Origin: Bacteroidota bacterium | GTDB lineage: Bacteria > Bacteroidota > Bacteroidia > NS11-12g > UBA9320 | Length of the DNA: 50,244 nucleotides | NCBI GenBank assembly: GCA_024645005.1 | Contig: JAHEGS010000012.1 | Location: 11,321-61,564, forward strand | Reading direction: 5' to 3' | Shown here: positions 43,398 to 50,244 of the stretch, piece by piece | Layout: the number at the start of each line of letters is the position of its first letter | How positions within the stretch are numbered: the first letter of the stretch is position 1 | Program-made: the position numbers and the translations under genes | Notes under the pieces: model-generated | Databases searched by the model: none | The model's input: only the letters and a program-made list of their open reading frames with translations | What the model was told of the DNA's origin: nothing

Positions 43398-44279
43398 ATG
43401 AAGAAAATATCAATATTTATATTATCGTTAACTGTTGTTCTTGGGTTATCAAACTGTGAGGAAGAAACATTTACTCTTGGAGAAGGTCCAAGAGAGGCTG
43501 ACGCAGCATTCACATTCGAACCATCTACAGATAATGCCAATATCATAAACTTCACTGCAAGTAATCCAAACCTCAATGCAAAATGGGACTTTGGCAATGG
43601 GACTAAAGGAGAGGGAACTAATGCAACTGCCTCATATCCAAATAAAGGTACTTACACAGTTACACTAACTGTACTAAATTCTGGAGGTAGTGCAAGCTCA
43701 TCTCAAGAAATAACGATTGCAGAAGATGACTTATCATTATTAAGTAGCCCATTATTTACATTGCTTACTGGTGGTATAGACGGACCTGGTTCAAAAACTT
43801 GGGTTATGGATTCAACTGAAGCAGGACATTTCGGTGTAGGACCAAATCCTAGTTCTAGTCAAGGTGATGTACCTGAATATTTCTCTGCTGATCCATTGAT
43901 AAAAAAAGGTGTAGGAATGTATGACGATCAATACGTTTTTACTTTAAGTGGATTTAAATTTGATCAAATTACAAATGGTAACGTATATGTCAATCTAAAT
44001 GATGACGGTAGTCCTGGTGCAGAAGCTGATTTCTCAGGAGGATACGAAAATCAAGGAGATTTTACTGCATTCTTTGAAGATCAACTAGGCGAGCAATGGA
44101 CCATTAAAGAAAATGAAGAGGATACAACACTTACTGTTTCTGGAAAATCATTTATTGGTTTTTACTGCGGTACACGAACATTTAAAATACTCAAGTTAAC
44201 TGAAAATGAACTTTCGCTAAGAGTTGCCGATGCTCACAACCCACTTGCGTGGTATTTTAGACTTGTCCCAGTTGAATAA
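43398..44279 (+). CDS. PKD-domain surface lipoprotein, probable glycan-binding (SGBP-like)
   Basis: The 293-residue protein has a lipoprotein signal (lipobox LSNCE), a PKD domain (about residues 35-105; KWDFGNGTKGEG, YPNKGTYTVTLTVLNSGG) and a C-terminal beta-rich domain. The C-terminal part contains SKTWVMDSTEAGHFGVGP and ends FKILKLTENELSLRVADAHN, a module seen in lipoproteins that follow SusD in laminarin-type loci. No catalytic motif is visible. The position after susD, 14 bases downstream, fits a surface glycan-binding protein; the ligand is inferred from the neighbouring GH16. Confidence 0.82.
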   Translation: MKKISIFILSLTVVLGLSNCEEETFTLGEGPREADAAFTFEPSTDNANIINFTASNPNLNAKWDFGNGTKGEGTNATASYPNKGTYTVTLTVLNSGGSASSSQEITIAEDDLSLLSSPLFTLLTGGIDGPGSKTWVMDSTEAGHFGVGPNPSSSQGDVPEYFSADPLIKKGVGMYDDQYVFTLSGFKFDQITNGNVYVNLNDDGSPGAEADFSGGYENQGDFTAFFEDQLGEQWTIKENEEDTTLTVSGKSFIGFYCGTRTFKILKLTENELSLRVADAHNPLAWYFRLVPVE

Positions 44280-44330
44280 TCACAATAAACACCACTAAAT
44301 TTACGTTATACACACCTGTCACAAAACCAT

Positions 44331-45446
44331 ATGAACAAACAGATTTTAGCCTACTTAATTATATTTTTAACATTGACTTCATGCGATGATAAACCAGTTG
44401 AAAAAGTAGTTCTTCCTACTAATCTACAAACTGTGATTACCCAATCTGTATCAGAAGAAGGGTTAGTAAATGTGACTGCTACAGCATACGACGAAAACTA
44501 CTTCACTATATATTTTGAAGATGGTGAAGAGACTGAGAAAGTGGAAAATGTAGAAGGTAAAGCAAGTCACACTTATAGTAATCCCGGCACATACACTATT
44601 CGTACTAGAGCACATGTTACACCCAATGAATACATTCAAAAAATAGATACCGTTCTAATTGATATGGAATCAAAGACAGACCAAAATGGTATCCCGCTTC
44701 ATGGATATTCCACACCAGAGACATACGATGGCTACAATCTTGTTTGGAGTGACGAGTTTGATGGAGATAAACTAAATGAAAGTGATTGGAATTTTGAAAT
44801 AGGAACTGGTAATAATGGTTGGGGTAATAATGAATCTCAGTATTATTTGAAAGAGAACACTTCAGTTAAAGATGGCTTCCTGACCATAACAGCACGACAA
44901 CAAATTTATAACACAAGTAATTACACCTCCTCACGTATTACTACACAAAACAAACGGTCATTTAAATATGGAAGAATAGATATTCGTGCAGCTCTTCCAA
45001 AAGGTCAAGGATTATGGCCAGCTTTATGGTTGCTAGGTGATAATATAACATCTGTATCTTGGCCTGCATGTGGCGAAATTGATATCATGGAACTTGTCGG
45101 TGGTACAAAACCAGGAAATTCTGATCGCGTAGTGCATGGAACTTTACATTGGGAGCACAATGGGAATCATGCAGAATATGGAAATGGACATACCCTTTCC
45201 AGTGGAGATTTCTCCGAAGAATTTCATGTATTCTCAATTATTTGGGACGATAAATATATCCGTTGGTATCGTGATGACATTCTATTTTCAACTGTTGATA
45301 TTTCAGGTTTATCCGCATTTCACGAAAAATTCTTTGCTATTTTCAATGTTGCAGTTGGAGGTAATTGGCCAGGATACCCTGATGCAACTTCCAAATTCCC
45401 ACAGAAAATGCATGTAGATTACATTCGTGTGTTTCAAGAAAAGTAA
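44331..45446 (+). CDS. Glycoside hydrolase family 16 endo-beta-glucanase (laminarinase-like) lipoprotein
   Basis: The 371-residue protein has a lipoprotein signal (LTSCD), a short PKD-like domain (about residues 30-105), and a GH16 domain from about residue 135: LVWSDEFDGDKLNESDWNFE, GWGNNESQYY, GRIDIRAALPKGQGLWPALW, and the catalytic EIDIMELVG (Glu-x-Asp-x-x-Glu) near residue 245. The signature is that of GH16_3 beta-1,3(4)-glucanases. As a lipoprotein it probably cuts beta-glucan at the cell surface for SusCD. Laminarin is the likely substrate, but mixed-linkage glucan cannot be excluded. It ends the plus operon. Confidence 0.92.
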   Translation: MNKQILAYLIIFLTLTSCDDKPVEKVVLPTNLQTVITQSVSEEGLVNVTATAYDENYFTIYFEDGEETEKVENVEGKASHTYSNPGTYTIRTRAHVTPNEYIQKIDTVLIDMESKTDQNGIPLHGYSTPETYDGYNLVWSDEFDGDKLNESDWNFEIGTGNNGWGNNESQYYLKENTSVKDGFLTITARQQIYNTSNYTSSRITTQNKRSFKYGRIDIRAALPKGQGLWPALWLLGDNITSVSWPACGEIDIMELVGGTKPGNSDRVVHGTLHWEHNGNHAEYGNGHTLSSGDFSEEFHVFSIIWDDKYIRWYRDDILFSTVDISGLSAFHEKFFAIFNVAVGGNWPGYPDATSKFPQKMHVDYIRVFQEK

Positions 45447-45453
45447 AGAGAAA

Positions 45454-45465
45454 ACCCTATAGGGT
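45454..45465. terminator. Short palindrome between the convergent glucan operons (weak terminator candidate)
   Basis: ACCCTATAGGGT is a perfect 12-base palindrome spanning the GH3 stop codon, A-rich on the left and T-rich on the right. The stem is short, so termination in both directions is only possible, not likely on its own. Confidence 0.3.
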
Positions 45466-47700
45466 AATATTTTCTGTTAATCCTCCGATACTTATCGTAT
45501 AGTCACCTGGTTCGGTAACCCACTGATTATCACTACTAACAAAAGCAAGCTCATCTGTATCAATAACGAACTCAAATACTAGAGTCTCGCCTGCATTTAT
45601 CATCTGTTTGTCAAATGCTCTAAGTCTCTTTACGGACGGAGTTATGCTTGCATATAGATCTGATACAAAAACTAGGACAGACTCCTTACCATCACGATTA
45701 CCTTTATTTGTAACGTTTACAGAAATACTAATTGATTCGTTGTCATCCGTTTTGTTTACCTTTAGATTTGAATACTCAAAATTAGTGTAACTCAAACCAT
45801 GACCAAACTCAAACTGTGGCTCAAAAGCCCCTAATCCAAAATCTACATTTAGTTGATCGGTATACTTATGGTCATACAATATCAAAGAATTTGTATATTT
45901 AGGATATGTAACTGGTAATTTACCACTTGGATTAATTTCCCCAGATATTACATCAGCTAAAGCATCCGAACCATTTTCTGAAGGCTGATAAGCTAAAACT
46001 ATAGATTCACACAGAGGTTCAATTTCACGAATAACTCGAGCTCTATTTTCAACTAAAACTAATACAATTGGCTTTCCTAATTTTGCTAATCCTTTAACAT
46101 ATTCTATCTGGGCCTCCTCAAGATTTAGAGAATGAATATCTCCTGGCTTTTCAGTAGAGGGATACTCACCCATGCAGGCAATAATAACATCTGAGTTTCT
46201 TGCTTTGTTGTAAGCTTTTTTATCTTGAGTTAGTTTATTAATCTCACAACCTTGTTCAAAAGATACTTCAGCAAAATTTGCTTGTATTGCATCTAATATA
46301 GTATGTTTACTTGTATCATCCCACTGATCATCTGTTCCTTGCCATGTTCTACCCCATGAACCATTAATCATGGTCAGAGAATTAGCCATTGGCCCAGTTA
46401 CAAAAACTTTCTTGTCTTGAGAAATCGGTAGAGTTCCATTAACATTTTTTAATAATGTAATCGCTTCACCTGCAATTTGATAACTGTGGTTTATAAAACT
46501 ATCTGAAGCCACTAGAGGGTATTCATAATTATCTGGAGTAAAAGGGTCTTCAAATAAACCTAAACGTTGTTTCATCACTAAAATTCTTCGAACTGACTCA
46601 TCAATCCTTGACATAGGAACTTCACCTTCATTAACTAGTTCCAATAATAAGTCAGAAAATTCGTAATCATTAGGAACCATACTCATATCAATTCCTGCAT
46701 TAATCGCCATTTTAACTGCATCTTTTAAAGTTGGAGCAATCTTGTGAAATTGATGAAGTTTAATGATGTCCTCCCAGTCCGTTACTGCAACTCCATCAAA
46801 CTCAAGTTCTGTTCGCAACAAGTCGGTCAAAATACGTTTATCAGCATGAACGGGTATTCCATTCACATCACCTGAGTTAATCATTACACTCAATGAACCT
46901 GCATCAACTGCAGCTTCAAAAGTGGGTAAAAAATACTCCCTCAATTGAGTTTCAGGAATATATGCTGTTGTTCTATCCTTACCCGTAAATGACCAGCTGT
47001 AACCCAAGAAATGTTTCATACAACTAGCTACTCGATATGGGTCTGAAGCATCATCGCCTTGATATCCCTCAATAGTGGCAACACCCATTCTTTTACAGAG
47101 ATAAACATCTTCACCGTAGGTTTCGAAAACTCTACTCCAAAGGGGTTGACGAGCCACGTCTAAAACAGGAGAAAAATTCCATGGAATTCCTGATGCACGA
47201 GTTTCATATGCTGTCATAGCAGCGGCTTTTCTTGCCATATCAGGGTTAAAAGTTGCTGCTTGTGCTAATGGCTGGGGAAATAATGTTCCTCCCAATAGGT
47301 AATTTGCTCCATGAATAGCATCTATACCATAAATTATAGGTACTCCATGGTTGGTTTCCGTTGTTGCAATATTTTGCACAGTACTTATGATTTCATTCCA
47401 GTGTTCTAAAGTGTAAGCATGACCCCCAACATTTAATATACTCCCAATTCCATACTCGACAATCGCTTTTCGAAGCTTAGCAGAATCCAATTTATGGGGT
47501 TCTTCTAAATCAAACACCTCACCTACTGAGATTACATCTAGATTCAATTGTGTCATCTGGCCAACTTTTTCCTTGACAGACATTTCACTTAATATCTGAT
47601 CAATATCTACAGAAGTTTCTTTCTGATTTTTAGACTGATTACATGCCACTAAAACTGTGACTACAATAAAAAGGTATAAATAATTTGAAAATGATTTCAT
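45457..47700 (-). CDS. Glycoside hydrolase family 3 beta-glucosidase (BglX-like) lipoprotein
   Basis: From the ATG at 47700 the protein has 747 residues, with a lipoprotein signal (MKSFSNYLYLFIVVTVLVAC). The GH3 N-terminal barrel includes GVPIIYGIDAIHGANYLLGG, the CMKHFLGYS block and the nucleophile aspartate in GVAVTDWEDI near residue 305. The C-terminal alpha/beta sandwich (ITLLKNVNGTLPISQDKKVF) and a fibronectin-III-like end (SISVNVTNKGNRDGKESVLV) follow. Length and order match BglX. It should release glucose from beta-glucan oligosaccharides in the periplasm. It lies 17 bases after the symporter gene. Confidence 0.94.
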   Translation of the reverse strand: MKSFSNYLYLFIVVTVLVACNQSKNQKETSVDIDQILSEMSVKEKVGQMTQLNLDVISVGEVFDLEEPHKLDSAKLRKAIVEYGIGSILNVGGHAYTLEHWNEIISTVQNIATTETNHGVPIIYGIDAIHGANYLLGGTLFPQPLAQAATFNPDMARKAAAMTAYETRASGIPWNFSPVLDVARQPLWSRVFETYGEDVYLCKRMGVATIEGYQGDDASDPYRVASCMKHFLGYSWSFTGKDRTTAYIPETQLREYFLPTFEAAVDAGSLSVMINSGDVNGIPVHADKRILTDLLRTELEFDGVAVTDWEDIIKLHQFHKIAPTLKDAVKMAINAGIDMSMVPNDYEFSDLLLELVNEGEVPMSRIDESVRRILVMKQRLGLFEDPFTPDNYEYPLVASDSFINHSYQIAGEAITLLKNVNGTLPISQDKKVFVTGPMANSLTMINGSWGRTWQGTDDQWDDTSKHTILDAIQANFAEVSFEQGCEINKLTQDKKAYNKARNSDVIIACMGEYPSTEKPGDIHSLNLEEAQIEYVKGLAKLGKPIVLVLVENRARVIREIEPLCESIVLAYQPSENGSDALADVISGEINPSGKLPVTYPKYTNSLILYDHKYTDQLNVDFGLGAFEPQFEFGHGLSYTNFEYSNLKVNKTDDNESISISVNVTNKGNRDGKESVLVFVSDLYASITPSVKRLRAFDKQMINAGETLVFEFVIDTDELAFVSSDNQWVTEPGDYTISIGGLTENITL

Positions 47701-47717
47701 TAAAGTATGTATTTTGA

Positions 47718-49304
47718 TTATGAAAAGTATATAAAACTTGAGATTACAATAACACAGATGGCAATACCCGTTACTAACGCATATTTCCATGGTTGAATAT
47801 CAACTTGCTCAGTATATTTTTGGTTATACTCTTCCTCACGTGGATATAGTTTACCAATGACAAGCATGATAATTACATTTAATACGAATAAAATAGCCAT
47901 CACATGTAAAAAGTGCGGGTAACTATCTGCACCAACAACGTATGGCTTAACGATAAACTGACTGATTATGTATAAAACTGATCCTGAAATAATACCAATT
48001 TTTGCAGCTACTGCTGGAACATTTTTGGTCATATACCCCACTACAATGATGGTAAGAATCGGAATACTATAAATCCCATTAACTTCTTGTAGATAAGCAA
48101 ATAAACCATCTGAAGCATAAATTAATAGGGGTGCAATACACATAGAAACCACAGCCAAGACTGATCCAAATTTCTGTCCCGCTTTTACAATAGTTTGTTC
48201 ATCTGCATCCTGATTGACATATTCTTTATAGATACCCAAGCCAAATAATGTTACAGAACTATTTAAAGCTGAGTTAAAGGAACTTAAAATAGCTCCAAAC
48301 AAAACAGCGGCGAAAAAACCGACTAATACAACTGGAAGAACATTTTTAACCAACAATGGATATGCTTCATCTGGATTAGTTAGTGAATCACCAAACATGT
48401 GAAAAGCTATAATACCTGGCAAAACAACAATTAGCGGTCCTAATATTTTTAATACTGCCGCAAAAAGAAGTCCTTTTTGCCCCTCTTTCAAATTTTGGGC
48501 ACCCAATGCACGCTGAATAATCGCTTGGTTTGTACCCCAATAAAAAAGTTGAACTAACATCATTCCTGTGAAAATAGTCCCAAACGGAATCGATGATTCA
48601 GAAGTACCAATTGAGTTAAACTTTTCAGGATGACTTTCTAACAAAACAGAAGCACCATCAACAATACTACCATCACCAATTGCAAGTAAACCAAATACTG
48701 GAATCATTAATCCACCAATAAGTAAACCCACTGCATTTATAGTATCCGACACAGCTACTGCTTTTAATCCACCAAAAATTGCATAGATAGAACCAATGAT
48801 ACCAATAGACCATACTGTTAACCATAACGCACTATTTTTACTTATTCCCAAAAGACTTGGCACGTCAAACATGGAGTTTATAGCTAATGCCCCAGAGTAT
48901 AAAACAATTGGAAGAAGAGTAACAGCATATCCTGTCAAGAAAAGTCCAGAGGCTATTGTCCTAGTCATTTTATCGTAACGACGTTCAAGAAATTGAGGAA
49001 CAGTTGTAATCCCCCCCTTCAAATAACGTGGCAATAAAAAAAATGCAGTAACTACCATTGCGATAGCAGCCAAGGTCTCCCATGCCATAACTAAAACACC
49101 TTCTTTAAAAGCTGCTCCATTTAAACCTACGATTTGTTCTGTTGACAAATTGGTAAGTAGTAAAGATCCAGCAATGACAACACCTGTAAGACTTCTTCCA
49201 CCCAAGAAATATCCATCAGATGTATTCTCATCAGTTCTCCTACTCTTGTAATATGAAACAATGGCAACGAAAAGTGTGAATGTAATAAATGATATTATTT
49301 GCAT
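47718..49304 (-). CDS. Sodium:solute (sugar) symporter, SSS/SLC5 family
   Basis: The 528-residue integral membrane protein has about 13-14 helices. Family features are DGYFLGGRSLTGVVIAGSLL with the LSTEQIVGLNG segment near residues 52-65, GGITTVPQFLERRYDKMTRT, IYAIFGGLKAVAVSDTINAV, and GTNQAIIQRALGAQNLKEGQ. This is the branch that contains Na+/glucose and galactose carriers. Placed between the regulator and the beta-glucosidase it most likely takes up the released glucose across the inner membrane. It starts 27 bases after the regulator. Confidence 0.92.
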   Translation of the reverse strand: MQIISFITFTLFVAIVSYYKSRRTDENTSDGYFLGGRSLTGVVIAGSLLLTNLSTEQIVGLNGAAFKEGVLVMAWETLAAIAMVVTAFFLLPRYLKGGITTVPQFLERRYDKMTRTIASGLFLTGYAVTLLPIVLYSGALAINSMFDVPSLLGISKNSALWLTVWSIGIIGSIYAIFGGLKAVAVSDTINAVGLLIGGLMIPVFGLLAIGDGSIVDGASVLLESHPEKFNSIGTSESSIPFGTIFTGMMLVQLFYWGTNQAIIQRALGAQNLKEGQKGLLFAAVLKILGPLIVVLPGIIAFHMFGDSLTNPDEAYPLLVKNVLPVVLVGFFAAVLFGAILSSFNSALNSSVTLFGLGIYKEYVNQDADEQTIVKAGQKFGSVLAVVSMCIAPLLIYASDGLFAYLQEVNGIYSIPILTIIVVGYMTKNVPAVAAKIGIISGSVLYIISQFIVKPYVVGADSYPHFLHVMAILFVLNVIIMLVIGKLYPREEEYNQKYTEQVDIQPWKYALVTGIAICVIVISSFIYFS

Positions 49305-49331
49305 TGTATTTAGTTTTAGTTTTTGATTTTA

Positions 49332-50057
49332 TTAAATATCAAATACAAAACCATCCTCACGGAGTAGCCTGTATCTGCTTTCATCGAATTTGAAAAGTTT
49401 TGCTGGACGATGAGATACATTCTCCTGCAATTCATCTAGCTGTATAAGGAGATCCATGCTCAATATCTTTTTTCTAAAGTTAGGTTTATCAAATTTTGAA
49501 TCCAAAAGTGCTTCATACAAATCTTGCAATTCAGATAAGGTAAATTTCTTGGACAAAAGTTCAAAACCTACTGGTCGGTACCTTACTCTTCTTTTTAAGG
49601 TATTAATTCCCTTGTAAAGAATCCGTTTATGATCAAACGCTAAAGCAGGTAAATTATCTATATCAAACCATTTGATAGATTTAGCCCATGAAGATGCAAT
49701 AGGTCTATAATTACTACTGCCAACTAGTGAGTAATACCCAACAGTAGCTACGCGTCCTGCAGGATGACGGTCCACACTTCCAAAAGTGAAGAACTGCTCC
49801 ATAAAAATGTTGCTTAAGCCCGTCAGATTTCGTAAAACATCATTAGCTGAATCTTCTAGATTTGCATCCAAAGGCACAAGCTCACCTGGCAATGCCCAAC
49901 TTCCTTTAAATGGTTCAGCGTTTCTTTCAATCAATAATACCTGAACTTTACCCTCGTTGTATCCGAACACAACACAATCAACTGACAACCCAAATTTAAG
50001 GTAATCCTTAAACGGTATGTTGTTCTCTGAAAGGAAAAAATGACTGGGCGTATTCAC
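49332..50057 (-). CDS. Nudix-fold transcriptional regulator (NrtR/AraR-like), probable regulator of the glucan locus
   Basis: The 241-residue protein starts with GTG at 50057; no ATG precedes it in frame before the upstream stop. Residues about 15-150 have the Nudix fold (LSVDCVVFGYNEGKVQVLLI, KGSWALPGEL). The Nudix box is degenerate: where the REUxEExGU motif belongs, residues 73-81 read DVLRNLTGL, so the metal-binding glutamates are missing. Residues about 155-241 (LSKKFTLSELQDLYEALLDS, FRKKILSMDLLIQL, RPAKLFKFDESRY) match the winged-helix part of NrtR-type regulators. Known relatives include NrtR and the arabinose regulator AraR of Bacteroides. I infer a sugar-responsive repressor of both operons here. 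Confidence 0.88.
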   Translation of the reverse strand: MNTPSHFFLSENNIPFKDYLKFGLSVDCVVFGYNEGKVQVLLIERNAEPFKGSWALPGELVPLDANLEDSANDVLRNLTGLSNIFMEQFFTFGSVDRHPAGRVATVGYYSLVGSSNYRPIASSWAKSIKWFDIDNLPALAFDHKRILYKGINTLKRRVRYRPVGFELLSKKFTLSELQDLYEALLDSKFDKPNFRKKILSMDLLIQLDELQENVSHRPAKLFKFDESRYRLLREDGFVFDI

Positions 50058-50092
50058 TCTTTGTTTTTGATTGGTTTTAGATATTTAAAATT

Positions 50093-50100
50093 CAAAAATA
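50093..50100 (-). promoter_or_regulatory. Predicted -7 element of the regulator-symporter-GH3 operon
   Basis: On the minus strand TATTTTTG (50100-50093) is an exact TAnnTTTG box. It lies 35 bases before the GTG start and 13 bases after operator O2. Confidence 0.45.
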
Positions 50101-50112
50101 ATCCAAATTTTA

Positions 50113-50137
50113 ACTTATAGTATTTTTTACTTTAAGT
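50113..50137. promoter_or_regulatory. Predicted operator O2 of the glucan locus, regulator side
   Basis: Arms ACTTATAGT (50113-50121) and ACTTTAAGT (50129-50137) flank a seven-base T-rich spacer. This is the element found before susC with one mismatch in the right arm, in the same arm-spacer-arm architecture. It lies upstream of the regulator gene, consistent with autoregulation. Confidence 0.65.
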
Positions 50138-50244
50138 TTTTTTTTTGATCAGATTCTATTTTTTATTTTTTTTTTGAGAATATACTTAACTGTAAAAAAC
50201 CTCTAAAATGCTGATATTTTGAGAGTTACATTAACTCAATGTTA

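Noticed and set aside
50189-50214. Possible third operator copy (CTTAACTGTAAAAAACCTCTAAAA) right of O2
   Set aside because: Compared with the reverse-complement form of the operator only scattered positions agree and the two arms are not complementary to each other. The similarity is what A/T-rich sequence gives by chance.

Overview
The window is chromosomal DNA from a low-GC, gliding-type member of the Bacteroidota. The phylum call rests on a SusC/SusD pair, a GldB-type gliding lipoprotein, a giant protein with a type IX secretion (T9SS) type B sorting domain, the relA/spoT-fur-purA gene order, a DivIC-like FtsB protein, and a repeated -7 promoter element of the form TAnnTTYG in place of a sigma70 -10 box. 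I cannot place it below phylum from sequence alone. I see no rRNA, tRNA, CRISPR array, insertion sequence or prophage, and no gene-free stretch longer than 300 bases.

Left third (1-21.6 kb): mostly housekeeping genes in short, tightly packed operons. These are the 5' end of dnaK, a surface lipoprotein, a secreted coiled-coil protein with panB, queA-plsY-clpS, an ABC permease, scoA-scoB-mdh, a decayed locus made of two fused gene fragments (9.2-9.9 kb), an inositol monophosphatase, fdx-iscX-kdsC with a DivIC-like gene, a secreted MORN protein, aspartate kinase, fbp with a small cysteine-rich lipoprotein that matches the Kunitz/BPTI cysteine spacing, rhlE, nadE, a beta-barrel protein, gldB and an L,D-transpeptidase-like gene.

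Middle (21.7-38.6 kb): rsmI-lnt-lipB overlap one another. Converging on them is a minus-strand group of an M49 peptidase, a 46-residue membrane protein and ung. An Ldh-family oxidoreductase follows, then a 1562-residue T9SS-exported adhesin with its own strong terminator, then the rel-fur-purA-fabD operon with gaps of 0-4 bases.

Right end (38.6-50.2 kb): a compact beta-glucan (probably laminarin-type) utilisation locus in two convergent operons. The plus operon is susC-susD-PKD lipoprotein-GH16 endoglucanase. The minus operon is a Nudix-fold regulator-sodium/sugar symporter-GH3 beta-glucosidase. Both operons begin with the same inverted repeat (CTTATAGT, seven T-rich bases, ACTATAAG; one mismatch in the second copy). 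The Nudix protein has lost its catalytic glutamates and carries a C-terminal domain expected to be a winged helix. I infer that it is a sugar-sensing transcription factor controlling its own operon and the outer-membrane uptake operon through these two operators. This self-contained circuit is the most interesting system in the window. The Kunitz-like lipoprotein, the chimeric pseudogene and the unlisted small membrane protein come next.
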